Source: Caenorhabditis remanei
Lineage: Eukaryota; Nematoda; Chromadorea; Rhabditida; Rhabditidae
Reading direction: 5' to 3'
DNA length: 64,000 nucleotides
NCBI RefSeq assembly: GCF_010183535.1
Contig: NC_071332.1
Span: 9,920,001-9,984,000 of the forward strand
Shown: positions 1-13,023 of the stretch, one piece after another
How the letters are laid out: each line of letters begins with the position of its first letter
Numbering within the stretch: the first letter of the stretch is position 1
Notes under the pieces: model-generated
Told to the model about the DNA's origin: nothing
The model's input: only the letters and a program-made list of their open reading frames with translations
Database searches by the model: none
Made by a program: the position numbers and the translations under genes

Positions 1-271
1 AATTTCTCGTGTTTCCTTACCAAAAATTGCATCCCCAGAAGCTGATCGAACGAAGAAACAAAAGAGGAAGCTGAAGATCATTTTTCTAAAAACAATGTTT
101 TCTCTTCCTTTTTATTATTTTTCTTGGCGTGTGGTCCATCAATGTTTTATCATCCACCCTCAACTATTTCGGATCTCTGCATGCAAGAGCCAGACAGAAA
201 ACAAATGAAAAACATCGCCATGAAGACAAAAAGAAATGGAAAATGCTTTATTTTTCAAGAGGTTGTGATTT

Positions 272-3200
272 TCAGAGCATGAAAATGGATATGAGAACGA
301 CGAGAAGACCGGTAGGAACGAGAGAATGTGCACTTTTAGTTGTTGTTTCCACGTGGGCACTGGTTGTTTGTGTGGAGCCAATCTGAAAAATGGAAAATAA
401 CGGCTAATAGAGGAACAAATAAAGAGCGTGGGAGAAAAATATGAAAACGAACCATGGTGCTGGAATGTATTGTGCTGAGATCAGGTGAAAAAGTTCTAGT
501 TGCTCTGATAGTGGTGCTTAAAGTGCTTGTCTGTGTTGTGAGTTCTTCAACAATAGGGGCTGCAGTTGTAACATGTTTTGGAGTTTGAACAATAATTGTT
601 GTAGCTGCTGGTTTTGGTGTTACAGTAGTAGTGATAACATTTGTCACTGTAGTTGACTTTGTAGTAGTTGCAAGAGATCTTTGATTGGCAGTGGTAGTTT
701 TTGGAACGGATACTGGCGTCATTGTGCTTGATGACGTTGGTTTGGATGAGCTCTGAGTGGTCGTCGCTTGTTTTGAATGAGTTGACTGGGAAGAAGAGGG
801 AGCTGATGACATTGTCAGAGGACTTGTTCCTTGTGGCGATGTCTTTCCAGTAAGTGTTGATGTTGTTAATTGAATAGTCTGGAATTGCGTCGAACTTGAC
901 ATATCAGACGAAGATGCGGATAAAGTTGTTGAGGAAGGTGAGGAATTTGTTCTAGTTGTGAGAACTACTGTAGAAGTCGTTACTATTGGGGTGCTTGTTT
1001 GAACTTCCGTAGTTTTTCTTTCCGTGGAAGTGCTAGGCAAGTTAGTCGTGATAACTTCTAAGGTAACAGGTTTCGATGTCTTCACAGGAATTGTTGACGT
1101 GCTCGTTTGCAACAAAGTAGAAGTGAATGGTCTCACCGTAGAGGCGGGAACGGTAGTTGTAGATACTGATGTGGGTGTATGAGGTGCTGTAGTTGTTGAG
1201 AGAATCGTTGGTGTAGGAGTCAATGAAGGAGTCGTTGTAGATGTTGGGTTTGTTGATGATTTGATTGCAATGGTAGAAGATGAAACGGGGACAAAAATAG
1301 ACGGCGAAGTTGTACTTGTTGTCAATTCAATTGTTTGGGTAGAAGATGAGGAGACAACGCTGCTGGTTGAAGCTTGTTCAGTAGACGTCGATGCAATAGC
1401 CGACGTGATTTTTGTTGGAAGAACAGTTGTATGCAATGATGTTGTCGGGTGGAGTGTTGTGACAGTGGTGGTTGTCGTCTGCATATCAGTTGATGCGGTC
1501 GGTGTTTTAATTGCTCTGGGAGTCGTGGAAACTGGAGTTGTGAAAGTTGCAGTTTTCCATTCAGTGGTAAAGACTGAGCTAGTTGCCATCTCAGTGGTTG
1601 AACTTGACCGTGGAAAAGTTGAAGTTGAGAATTGAGCAGTAGTGTCACCTTTAGAAGTTGTTTGCGTTTTTGTACTGATTGACGACGCAGCAGTTGAAGG
1701 GGTGTATAATGTTGTACTTGTTAAGATAGCGGAAGTTGAACTAGGCGAGCTTGTTGTTGTACTAGATGATATCACTGTCTCAGTACTTGGAGGAAGATCA
1801 CTGGCAGAAGTCAAGACGGTTGTACTACTCACTTTTGTGGAAGAAGAGATCATGTTAGTCGTGGATGAAGAAAGAAGAAGCGTTGTGGTAGCAGGCGACT
1901 GTGTTGTGGGAATAGGTGTGGTGTTGACAGGTGTTGAGGTAATCGATGAAACCATACTACTCGCTATTGTGGATTTGGTGGGGGAAGAAGTGGTGCTTGT
2001 ACTCACTCGAGTTGATCGAGTTGACATGGAAGTGCCAAGTGAAGTGGAAACGGTGGTGTCCGGTGACTAAAAATAAAATTTTGAATGAAATAACACAAAT
2101 AGATGACTTACCGTGTTAGTGGTTCCTCCAGTTCCGGGATTCTCTGTGGTTCCATCCGGATTTGATGGATCAATCATCTTGAAATTCAGAACAACTTCTG
2201 ATGTCTTCAGGCCAGAATACTTCAATTTTAGATATCTTCCCATTCCAGAAATGAACACATTGTTCAGTTTTGTTTTGGTGTATCTGACAAATTACATTAT
2301 TTTACAATAACTTATTGAACGAAGACCTACTTTTTGTCGAGAGTAGTGAGTCCATTAACTGATCCAACTTGAACATCTAACTCATCTCCATCATTTTCAA
2401 GTACAATTGTCTGCAAGTTGATGGAGAAATTGAAAACAGTCAACGGATCAGAGAAAGTGTAATCGAACGATGGAGTTGCATCAGGATTCCATAGTTGTGG
2501 GGACGAAATGGACCTGGAAGTTCCTGGAGATGCAGCAAAATCTTGTTGTTGAGTTCCTGGTTGAAGAAGGAATTCAATGGAAGCATTGTGAATATGGAAT
2601 GTTGCCATTGGAGCAGTGATTACTTGAGGAAAACTGTTGTTGTTGTCTTTCGAATATCTGAAAAAAAGTTTGATAATCTTGAACATGCAGAACTATAAAA
2701 CTTACGGGTAATCCAACATTTCGGGGAGCTTCTGAGTTGGAGTCATTCCAGAGATTGCTACAAAACCGTTTGCGTTCTGAATGTTCTCTTTTTAAATTAA
2801 ATTCTCATTGTAAAACTTACGGGGTAATCGTAATGATCATCAAACAGCATATATTCAATGGCAAAACTAGAACACCCATTGCAAATCACAGTGTACCATG
2901 CGTCGGGTTTTCTATTCGGCTCCTGTACAAGTCCCATCCAACCATGGAGATCTTTATCGGAATCCAAAACATAAACACCATAGTGGTCCAGGTTTTCAAT
3001 CACTGAAAGTGTTATGTGAGTTTTCAGTTTTCCTGCAATGTATCCTACCAGATGCATCATTCACTACAAACAGTGAGTCAGATGGAGTATTATACAAATT
3101 GATGAGAGTGAGAGTGTTGGATGATGAATAATATTCATAATGATGCCCAAAAACTTGAGTCACTCTCCCAACGTAATTTGAGTTCATAATGTCGTTACCA

Positions 3201-4001
3201 TCAAAAATGAATACTTCATGAATGGTGTTGTCGACAAATCCTGTCATACGAGATCCATAATGTATATTCACCTTGAAAAGAAGCTAGTTATTCAATGTAT
3301 GATAGAAAATGTATGGTTACCTGATCAGTATCAGTGGTGGCTTTGACTGTGTAATACTTATTTGGCTCCAAAGTTGTGTTGAAATTAACTCCAGTTGGTT
3401 TCATCACTTGTAGATATTGTGACACTAAAAATACTAAGTTTGCCAATTATTCTTGTTCCCAAGGAAACTTACAATCCATGTAGGTATATTTAGCGATAAA
3501 TGTCAAATTTCCTGTCACAGAAACGACTTCATATGGAAGTGTTGTATTCATTGCATATTCTACTTCATTCAAAGAAGGAGGAGATATACTGAAAGAAAGT
3601 GGAATGAGTGTCGATTCAGATGCTTGTCAACCAACTAAAAATAATCGAATTTGATAGAGTCCCCAGGCGACACTTCGTAATCTGTAGAAGTTTCCATTTT
3701 CAGTGCAAACCCTTTCGGAATATCAAACTGAAATTACTCATTGAGCTGAAGCTTGAATAAAAAACAACTAACTATATATGTGCATTTTGTATTAGCTGGA
3801 ACTTTAACTTGATCTGTTGCTCCAGCAGGTATCACTCCATTTAGACCGGCATCTTTTGTGATATGCGTTGTGGGACACACTAAGATAAGATTAGATTGAA
3901 ATCTTAAAAACACATAACGCAAACTCACCGAAATTGTCTGCTATTGAAATATTGACAAGAAGTGAATAAAATAGAAGAAAAACGAAAAAGCGAGCAGACA
4001 T
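272..4001 (-). CDS. CUB-like secreted protein with long mucin-type stalk and probable GPI anchor
   Basis: About 1,070 residues once spliced. Exon 1 starts at 4001 and encodes a signal peptide (MSARFFVFLLFYSLLV). The next exons, down to 2112, read as two CUB-like modules with family hallmarks: Cys-Pro after the signal, an FDIP motif, an FDGND motif and an LINLYNTPSDS stretch. Exon 2066-453 is one open block of 538 codons, almost all Ser and Thr, a probable O-glycosylated stalk. The frame runs on to 336, but a 70-base intron (452-383, GT...TTTCAG) gives a better end: exon 382-272 finishes in the hydrophobic tail LLVVLISIFML, typical of a GPI signal. Related proteins in C. elegans are secreted or surface-bound and often pathogen-induced; the function here is inferred. 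It is the only member of the cluster with such a stalk. Confidence 0.85.
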
Positions 4002-4044
4002 TATTTGAAAATAACTGGAGTGATGACAATCTATGAAACTGAGT

Positions 4045-4052
4045 TTTATAAG
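4045..4052 (-). promoter_or_regulatory. TATA box of the mucin-tailed CUB-like gene
   Basis: Reads CTTATAAAA on the minus strand, about 45 bases before the start codon at 4001. Most other CUB-like genes in the window have a similar box. Confidence 0.5.
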
Positions 4053-4868
4053 TTTTTCTTTGATCGTTTCGGGTGAGTGCAACCTTTTAATAGTTGACGC
4101 CCATCTACCAGGCAACAAATAATCATCAGGGCGTTTCTCTCGAAATAGTTATCAGACTGCACACAATATCGATAAAATGTGTTCGAGAAGTGACGTGACA
4201 ATTCGAGGACTCTGAACTATTTCTGATATTGTTCGTTGCAAAATTTCATATTTTTAGAGGTTTAGCTGAAAGATGTTGAAAGTATGTAGTTTAATTGTCA
4301 TCCTACGACTTTCGCATATTTTTTAAACACTCTTCAAAATATGAATGCAGATTTTATACTTTCTAAATAACCTGTCCATGTCACAACAAGTTTAATTACG
4401 ATACAATTTTTTGAAATTTGCAAATCGTTTGTGTGTTGATTCATTTGTCCTTTTTCTGTTGGAATGCTTCATCTTTTGTTCATTTTGATAAATCTAAAAG
4501 TCGATTCTCTGTTGATCTATTTTTTTGAAAGCTACTTTAATACAATGCGAATAAAAATGTTATGACAGCTACTGTAAAACTGCTATTAGAATCCCAAAAC
4601 ATTCTCAACTTTGACTGCACATGACTTAATTTTTAGAATGTATATGTTTTTCAAATATGTATGAAAATGTTGAAAATGTTCCTGAAAATAAGCTGCGCCT
4701 ATAGAAATTTCTGATATTCCATAGGAAAACTTTTGCTGAATACCCAAAGGTCAGTTGGTTGGTGTCGTTATAATATGGTTATACGGTATGTTAATTAAAA
4801 TACATCCAAAAAAATATTTGACATCATTTTAATTTGTAGTTTTCAAAGTAAAAGTTCTCGGGATAAAC

Positions 4869-4974
4869 TTAGTTGAAGACAAAAACGGCAGTGTCGCAAA
4901 ATGATACTTCAATGGCTAGATAATCATCTGTTCCGTTAGATGCAATCAATCCAATTTGCATGTATTTTCCAATT
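4869..4974 (-). pseudogene. Orphan last exon of a lost CUB-like gene
   Basis: The minus strand reads GKYMQIGLIASNGTDDYLA, then EVSF and a stop at 4871-4869. This matches the last exon of the intact neighbours (GNYMQVGLAASVGADVRLS in the gene ending at 5176). No AG acceptor lies at the expected place, the usual YPxD beginning is missing, and nothing upstream resembles the other exons. I see it as the relic of a decayed tandem copy; an alternative last exon of the next gene is less likely. The rest of 4053-5175 shows no gene. Confidence 0.7.
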
Positions 4975-5175
4975 GATTACGAAGAACTTTTATAGTTCTG
5001 ATTGTGAGGCTATCTAGGAAATTTGAGCAAACTCATGTACTATCAGAGCTCTGTCCTCAGTAATATTTTCGATCTTGACAGAGCTTAGGATATACAGAAA
5101 CGCAGAGGAGATACGACAGGTTTTTACTCGTAGAGAAAAGTTATAGCAGAAAAAAAGAAATTGACAAAAAGGTTT

Positions 5176-7025
5176 TCAGAAAATATAAATCACAACGAGA
5201 ACAATTGATGTCAGGGTTCCAATCAGGTTTGATGAATTCACTTTCCGCATCTCAAATGATAGACGAACATCAGCTCCAACTGAGGCAGCCAATCCTACTT
5301 GCATATAGTTTCCGTTGGACATCACTATTCCGTTTGATGATTTATCATGGGGATACCTTAAATGAGACAGAACTCTTCAGGAATAATTTAAAACAGAAAA
5401 CTCACTGATTATTAACTGCAGGAGTTCCAGTTCCTGATCCAATTTTCAATGTCATTTGATCATTACTTGTGGGGAAAGACATCTTGTTCATGTTCAATGT
5501 GAAATTGTAGAGATGAGAGTCATCACGGAACTCATAATTGAAATTGTTGGCTGCAGAAGACCACAGACTTGGTGAGAAAATGAGTCCTTTTCTGCCGTCA
5601 TACGGTTTCTTCCATACTGTATCGTCATTAATTGTGTTGAGATTGTAGGCAATTGTTGACAGATAAACTTTGACAGTTACGATATTAGTAGGTAGCATTT
5701 GAGGTAGCTGATTATCCATGAATGTCATCGAACTGAAATATTTTTTTGTTATTGCAAAAGATGTGTGACTTGTTCTCCATCTATATTTTAAGCTCACTCG
5801 TATTTAATCAATTTCTCTCGATTGTGAGTTGGTGTTTGTCCTTGGAAAGTGATATAGCCGGTATTAAAAGTACCAAAACTGTCAAAATCTATTTTCGTCC
5901 AATAAAAGATTGAACAGTCACTGCAAATTATCGTGTAGAGACCTCCATTGTCAGAGAGATCTCTGAATTTATCATTTATCGATGATCCCAGACTCGTTAC
6001 AGATACAGTATAGCTGCTGAACCCATTCAAAGTGGATGCATCATTTCCGAGAGCATATGAAGGTGATCTTGTGCCATAAAAGTTAACAATAGTTATAGAA
6101 TTACTGGTGGATGGAATAATTTTAGATCCAAAATCAGCAAGAGTTCCAATCATATTTGCAGTGTTGATATTATCTCCATCGTAAACGAAGTAATCTTGAA
6201 GCTTTGTATCTTCAGCAGTTCCTGCTCTAAGTGCATGATTTACCACAACCTATAAGATAGTTTTTTTGGCAGTTGTTAGTTATATATAAATGTATTCTTG
6301 AAACCAACTTTCTCTGTGTCTGAAGAAGCCGTTATGGTGTAATATGTTTTACTGTCGATGTCATTCAATGCAAAATGTTCACCAGTTCTTTTCTTTACTT
6401 GTTTGTAATCATTCACTGAAATTCCTCCATTGAATATGTTTTCATTTAAAAATTCTTGAATTTCTCACCAGCTTGGAACATATAACTGAGCATGAACCGA
6501 GTGTTTCCAGACACTCCTCTCACAATTACTTGAGAAGATCTTGGAGAAACCCAAATTGGAGCATCATACAGAATACTTCCAGTATGTGTAAGACTGAAAA
6601 AAAGGAATGGGAACGGTTTACAAAACATCAAACCTCACTTTCTGGTGACTTTTCTGTTGTCAACGAGTTGAACAGTGTCGTCATTCGATTGAAAATCGAC
6701 GGAAAATTTCAAGAGCAAAGCATAATTGTTTGGAATATCAAACTGTAAATTAGATCTGATACTAAATTCCAACACTCTGAAATAAAATTATTGTTACCGT
6801 AAATATGCAATTGGTTCCGCTTGGAACAAGAGTGATGTTAGTAGCTCCAACTGGTAGGTTACCTCCAAGTGTTGTTGCAGCGATGGGGGCAGTAGGGCAA
6901 GCTTAATTGAGTAATTACTTTGATAAATTTGATAGTCCAGATAATCGAATAAAAATGAGCTCACTGAAACAAACCACTTGGCTAATTTGAAATGCGAAGA
7001 GTAAAATCGAGGCAGTTTTGAGCAT
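5176..7025 (-). CDS. CUB-like secreted protein, GPI-type tail (second of the cluster)
   Basis: Roughly 490 residues over about eight exons. It starts at 7025 with the signal peptide MLKTASILLFAFQISQVVCF, followed by a phase-1 intron and then ACPTAPIA at the start of the mature protein. Family motifs follow in order: FDIPNNYALLLKF, VYDGDNINTA, VNFYGTRSPSYALGNDAS, FQGQTPTHNREKLIKYE and GRKGLIFSPSLW. The last exon (about 5356-5176) ends in a hydrophobic run, LIGTLTSIVLVVIYIF, that looks like a GPI signal. The middle exons are nearly the same as those of the gene at 7752-9663, so the two are recent duplicates. The family is known for pathogen- and stress-responsive proteins; the role here is inferred from that. 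Confidence 0.85.
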
Positions 7026-7115
7026 AATGAAAACTGCAAAAATGGTAGTATGAAACGTCTTAGAAAAAAGTCGCAAAACTTAAAATATTTTACTGAACCA
7101 TTCGCCGTACATGAC

Positions 7116-7125
7116 TATTTATATA
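7116..7125 (-). promoter_or_regulatory. TATA box, CUB-like gene 2
   Basis: Minus-strand TATATAAATAGTC, about 95 bases upstream of the start codon at 7025. The upstream region of the next gene has nearly the same string (TATATAAATAGTG), as expected for a promoter copied with its gene. Confidence 0.5.
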
Positions 7126-7126
7126 A

Positions 7127-7751
7127 AAGAAAAAGTTAAATATCATGCAGGACGAAGAGACGTACATAGAAGTATAGATGATAAGGAAATGGTAAGCTCA
7201 AAAGTTCAGAACATTTTTCATGTTGTCTCGGAGTCAGACTACGAAAGCTATGACCCAAAGTGTGTTCAATTGATCTCAGTCTTCTTCAGACTTTTCAGAT
7301 TTGCGTGGTATTCGATGATTCGTATTTTTTGTGGAAAGTCTCATTAAGAAATTTTTTATTCTAAAAAACAACATGCACCTGTCTCCTCTTTGGAAGTTTA
7401 CTTTCAGTTTGTGAATGCTATTTAGCCGTAAAAATCACATCTGCACATCTGTTTTACTTCAAGTAAGCACAATATAATTTTTATCAGAGAAAAGTTAAAA
7501 CTTTGACAGAAACCACAAACAGATAAAATAACATTTAAAAATAAGATAAGAAAATGTTGAATTTGTATTCAAAATTTCTATTGAACTTCATGTTTTGTTT
7601 TGGATTTACCCAAAGTTTTATTTTTTTGTTGTTTAAAAATATTTATTAGTAATATTAGAATGAACAATAAACCGTTTAGAAAATACAAATTTGAAAAACA
7701 CTGGAAAATTATGAGATTGCCATTTGAGAGGATTCAACCGAAGTTTCCAGT
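7127..7751. other. Intergenic stretch between CUB-like genes 2 and 3
   Basis: AT-rich sequence between the promoter of the gene starting at 7025 and the stop of the next at 7752. An open frame of 78 codons (7111-7347) has no recognisable features. I see no gene, RNA or mobile element here. Confidence 0.6.
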
Positions 7752-9663
7752 TCAAAGATTGTAGAAGAACGTGAAAGCAATGGCTGATAAGAACCCGACG
7801 GTGCTTACAGAAGATTTCGGTTTATGCATTTCAAATGACAGACGAATATCGGCTCCAGCCGAAGCTGCCAATCCAATTTGCATATAGTTTCCGTTAGACA
7901 TCACTATTCCATTCGAAGATTGATCACGTGGATACCTTCAATGATTCAGATTAGGTTTATTTGAACTGTACACTATGAATTATATAACTCACAGGTTATT
8001 CACTGTAAGATTTCCAGTTCCTGATCCAATTTTCAATGTCATTTGATCATTACTTGCGGGGAAAGACATCTTGTTCATGTTCAATGTGAAATTGTAGAGC
8101 TGAGAGTCATCACGGAACTCATAATTGAAATTGTTCGCTGCTGAATTGCTGGTCCATAGGCTTGGTGAGAAAATATATCCTTTGCGACCAATGTACGCCT
8201 TGTTCCAGTTTGCTGCACTGCTATTACTCGTGGAAACATTGAACCCGGCTCTTGTAAAGTATACGCTTATTGTGAATATATCAGTAGGCAAGATTTGAGG
8301 AAGCTGATTATTTGTGAACGTCATTGCTCTGTAATGGTAACACTTGGATGAAATTACCACTGGGTAATCGAAAACGGAACTCACTCATATTTTATCAACT
8401 TCTCGCGTTTGTGGGTTGGTGTCTGCCCTTGAAATGTGACAAACCCTTTATTCGAAATTGTTCCTAAGCTATCGAAATTAATCTGAGTCCAATAAAAAGT
8501 GGAACAATCAGTGCAAATGAAAGTGGTCGCTGCACCATTGGCTGTTCCAGTGAGATCAGTCATGGTACCACCGATAAGATATCCCACAGATGCCACTAGA
8601 ACCCTGTACGTTCCATATCCATCGAGAGTTGAAGCATCATTTCCAATCGCGTATAAGTCAGACTTTTTGGTATCAAAAGTGACAATTGACACAGATTTAC
8701 CAGAGGATATTTTGATAGCTGGACCGAATTCGGAGAGTCTCCCCATAACTTTGGCTGTGTTAATGTTATCTCCGTCATAAACAAAGTAATTAGTGGTCGA
8801 AGGGTCAACTATTGTATTCTTGTATCCCGCAGTTGCAACAACCTGAAAATTATATTTGTTTGAGCTCCTAGTAACTGAAAAGCATCAAACCTTGTCGGCT
8901 GATGAGGTTGCTGTAATTGTTACAAATGTATTAACGTCTATTGTGTTCAATTGGAAATATTCTCCAGTTTTCTTTGTTACTTGCTTGTAATTATTGACTG
9001 AAACAAACAAAGTTCTGCATGCTAATGTTCAGAAACAGTGACTCACGTGGTTGATACATGTAGGTAAGGAAGAATTTACTATGGTTAGAGACTCCAACTA
9101 CTTGAACCTGCGCACCACTTTGTGCTGGCATCCAAAGTGGGACATCATAAACAGGAATAGAAGACTGCGTGAGTTCAAAGCCATTCTTATTGCTGTCACC
9201 AAAAACGATAACTGTGTCATTTTCAGATCCAGACTGGCCTGAGAGTTTCAGAAGAAGAGCATAGTTGTTCGGAATATCAAACTGAAAGTAAATATTTTCG
9301 ATAACGAATTTTTCATCAGAATCAGTACAGCAATAGAGCAGTTTGTTCCAATTGCAACATTAGTTAGATTAGTAGCAGCAAATGGAACATTTCCTGCAGG
9401 ATTTGCTGGTGTAATTCGAGCACCAGGGCACGCTAAAAATCATAATTAAAAACAGAGAAACCATACAGTTTCTAAGTTTCAAAGTTCTGAAAGTAATAAT
9501 GAGTTGTTCAATATTCTGGTTGAGAAAATGAAACTTTCAAACTTAGACTACAAAACATGTAAACACCAGCTAGAGTGAAATGTGGATCATTTAGAAACTT
9601 ACTGAAGGCAAGAGCCTGAGCCGACTCCACAACGCATAACAGAAGCAATGCAAGCTTGAGCAT
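7752..9663 (-). CDS. CUB-like secreted protein, GPI-type tail (third of the cluster)
   Basis: About 500 residues. Exon 1 (9663-9603) is the signal peptide MLKLALLLLCVVESAQALAF. Later exons lie at about 9432-9326, 9281-9049, 8996-8893, 8842-8388, 8328-7993 and 7937-7752. Motifs match the neighbouring gene: FDIPNNYALLLKLS, VYDGDNINTAKV, AIGNDASTLDGYGTYRV, FQGQTPTHKREKLIKYE and GRKGYIFSPSLW. The protein ends SSVSTVGFLSAIAFTFFYNL, a GPI-type tail. One long exon runs nearly residue for residue with the copy at 5407-5731 (shared EFRDDS and YNFTLNMNKMSFP), pointing to recent duplication or gene conversion. Confidence 0.85.
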
Positions 9664-9767
9664 TTGGATTGTCTGAAATGGGTATAAACTTTGAAAAAGA
9701 AAATTGAAAATTGACTGTATAATATGCCGCAATATGAAAAGTAGATGCATACACAGGTTTTCTTTCA

Positions 9768-9778
9768 CTATTTATATA
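9768..9778 (-). promoter_or_regulatory. TATA box, CUB-like gene 3
   Basis: Minus-strand CTTATATAAATAGTG about 105 bases upstream of the start codon at 9663. Confidence 0.5.
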
Positions 9779-9779
9779 A

Positions 9780-10258
9780 GAAAGGAAAAAGTGGGCGATA
9801 TGCAGAGAGTAATAGAGAGAAAGAGAGAGTGAAATGACGAGATGGTTTGATAAAACATGTCTAAAAGTTCAGTTATTTTGTGTTGTCAATGAGTCAGACG
9901 TCTACAGAAATATTGCACAATTCTGGCAAGTTTTCAAAGAAATAATAGGGATTGAAGTGCTTTAAAGAAACAAAGAAAAAGTATATAAACCTCAAACGAA
10001 AACCAAGCACAGCATAAATGAATCTGATAGTTGACATTCATAGCTGAGATAAGAGAAGACCAAACATTGAAATTTTCAGTTCATAAATGGAGTTGTAATT
10101 TACACGTAGCAAACTGTATAGTTTTCTTTTTTTTGTAAGTGCTAGCAAGTTATGGTTCTGTGGATTGTAGTAAAATGGCATCAGCGAAAAGAGCGTTTAT
10201 TTGCAGCAAATATAAAGTAAGGCAAGAAAGACTTAAATTATTTTAAAATAATTTCAAT
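9780..10258. other. Intergenic stretch between CUB-like genes 3 and 4
   Basis: Contains a purine-rich low-complexity patch (repeated GAGA and AAAG, about 9795-9840) and otherwise plain AT-rich sequence. No gene is supported. Confidence 0.6.
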
Positions 10259-12333
10259 TTAGAAAACGTAATAGAAGGTCACGATCATTGAAGTGAAGAT
10301 TCCAATTGATGGAGCTGATGAATACATTATCATCTCAAATGACAGGCGTATATCATCATTCGCCGACCCAGTCAATCCAATCGTCATGTAATTCCCAACT
10401 GAAGACACATTTCCGTTTGAATTTTCGTCACGAGGATATCTGAAAAGGAACAATAGATTCACGATGGGAGCATGTAGACTCACTGATAATCTACTGATGG
10501 ATTCCCTGTTCCTGATCCAATTTGAAGAATCATTTTGTCGCTGGCCAATCCCAAATTCATTTTATTAACACGCAAAACATACGTATAAAGTAGAGAATCA
10601 TTTCTGAACTCATAGTTGAAACTGTTGGGTGTGGTATTCTGATTCCAAAGATTCGGTGAGAAAATGTATCCTCGTCTTCCATTATATGGAGTTTTCCAAA
10701 GAGTATTATTGTTGACGGTGTTGATTTTAAAGTTGATTTTTGACAAATGAGCAGTGAGAGTGAAAACTCCAGTTGGAATCAATTGAGGCATCTGATCAGA
10801 AGTGTATGTAGATGGGCTAAAAAAATGTTTTTTGATGGTAGTTTTGCAAAAATTTCCTCACCTATAGGTAATAAGTTTTTCCCTTTTATGGGTCGGAGTT
10901 TGTCCTTGGAACTTGATATAAGCACTATCAATGATTACCAATCCATCGAAATCGAGTTGAGTCAAGTAGAAACGATTGCAATCAGTACAAATGAAAGTGT
11001 ATGCTCCAACGAGTCCAGATAAATCGCCCATAGTTCCATGAGTTGCTGATCCACTGGTCGTCACAATTACAGAGTATTTGAAGTACCCAGTCACAGTTGA
11101 AGCATCATTTCCAATCACGTAAGAAGTTGACTTTGTGCCGTAAAAGTTTACGAGAGTCATCGAACTGTTTGATGAAGTCATAATATTTGAAGATCCATAA
11201 TCATCAAGAGTTCCAATCATTTTAGAAGTGCTAAGGTCCTCACCATCATAGACAAAAATGTGAGAAAGTTCCTTATCAGTCTCTTTACTTGTTCTTTTAC
11301 CATAAGTTGCAACAATCTGAATTTTATTCTATTATTGATAGATTAAACTTTAAACCAACTTTTTCTCCTATTGCAGAAGTGAATGTGTAGTAATTCTTGC
11401 TGGACAGAAGGGATAGTGCAAAGTAATCTCCAGTTGGTTTTTTGATTTGTGTGTATTCACTCACTGAATTCAACGAATAAGAAGAAATCTACTAACAGAT
11501 GAAAAGAAACTTACGAAACTTATATTGATAAACTGCAAGAAATCTACTATTTCCTGAGACTCCGACTACTTTTATTTGTGCTCCTTCTGCTGCAAACCAT
11601 ATTGGAGCACTCATTGGTTTTCCAGGATGATTCAATCTGAAATTCAGACACATTTTCAATTTTTTGCTTTTCAAATTGTTATCTTACTCTCTGGTTTTGT
11701 TCGTGTTGTCAGTAACGGAAACTGTATCATTAATTGATTGAAAATCAACAGAGAGTTGGACAAGAAGGGCAAAACCATTTGGAATATCAAACTAAAATTG
11801 ATTATTAAGAATAGCTCTGAAAACTTGGATTCGAATACCACAAAAGTGCAGTTTGTCCCTTTTGGAACACGTGTTAACTCGACAGTCCCGGTTGGCAGGT
11901 TTCCTTCTAGAGCTGTTGGAGTGATTGTTTTTGTGGGACATTCTGGAATTAACGAAGTGTGATGAACATAGCCTACTTTCTATTGTAATATTTTTCTGTT
12001 TCAGTTAACATGACAAGTACAATAATGACATCATTTCTGCGGTTTCGCATCGACAACTGATAACAAAAATGGAAATTTCAGTTATCAACAGACAGTTATG
12101 TCAGCACGTTTTATTGATTTAAGTGCATTCTTTTTCAGTCGAAACACTTAAAGATCATACTATCAACTATTACATGGAACTATACTGGGTTTCAAGCTGT
12201 GTTCTGCGATTTTTCAATGATATGTATCAGTCCGGGAATATTCAGGCAGACATTAATTTAGTAGATACTTACTGAAATCGACCGCATGAGTTGTTCCTAT
12301 TATAAAAAACAGAATTATTGCAAGTGTGACCAT
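10259..12333 (-). CDS. CUB-like secreted protein, hydrophobic C-terminus (fourth of the cluster)
   Basis: About 500 residues. Exon 1 (12333-12273) encodes the signal peptide MVTLAIILFFIIGTTHAVDF. The next exon starts near 11954, so the intron after the signal is about 320 bases, much longer than in the neighbours, but it is phase 1 as they are. Motifs: CPTKTITPTALEGNLP, FDIPNGFALLVQLSVDF, VYDGEDLSTSKMIGTLDDYG, VNFYGTKSTSYVIGNDAS, FQGQTPTHKREKLITY and GRRGYIFSPNLW. The final exon (about 10440-10259) ends SIGIFTSMIVTFYYVF. It is more diverged than the 5.2-9.7 kb pair, so probably an older duplicate. Confidence 0.83.
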
Positions 12334-13023
12334 CTTGATGGAAGCCTGAAATGAAAAAAAAGTTACAGAGCAAGTGACGAATTTCGAAAACACATGTAGG
12401 CCATCTGTTTTTTAATAATTTATTTTTTTCAGAGTGGAAAGCCACAAAAAGAAACATTAAACTCTCAGGTCAGTCCGGATCTAAAAAGGAATTAGTAAGA
12501 AATAAGCATCAGAGAATAAATTGAATTTTATGAGAAATTAGATGAAGGAATCCTTAAAATCTGTAAAACCCATGGCAAGGGCAAACTTTTCGAATATCAT
12601 GTTAAGTTTCTTTCAGTAGTTAAAAAAAGTTGGAAACTGTAGAATAAAGCTTTCAATTTTATATAGTCGATCCTTCTCTTCGTCCTCTTTTTTTATTAAA
12701 ATTCCTATTAAAAGTTTTAGCAAAAGTTTAAAACTATTTGATAAATGTCACCATCCGCCTACCATTTGTTTATTTTCATAGAATAAATTGGAAATTTGAG
12801 GAAAATGATTCATCAATAGAAAGAAAAAAGAAAAATGTTTTCCTGCCAAATGCTTTCATAAAATTAGAAAATCTCAAATGATTCAATGCATTTATTTCGA
12901 AACTTTTGGAACAGCGATGAAATGAGCAAAGTGGATGGTCAAATACATGAGTAGTAGTTCTCCCGAAAAAGCCGTTATAATTATTAAATCTTGTTTCAAA
13001 TTTCAAGATTCAGTCAGTTTTCA
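12334..13023. other. Intergenic stretch holding the CUB-like gene 4 promoter
   Basis: A minus-strand TATA-like string (CTATATAAAATTG) lies at 12657-12667, about 325 bases before the start codon at 12333. That is farther than in the sister genes, so there may be a longer leader or a non-coding first exon. No gene is evident. Confidence 0.45.

Noticed and set aside
1261..2070. Plus-strand Val-rich frames (124 and 142 codons)
   Set aside because: Mirror images of the Ser/Thr-rich stalk on the minus strand.
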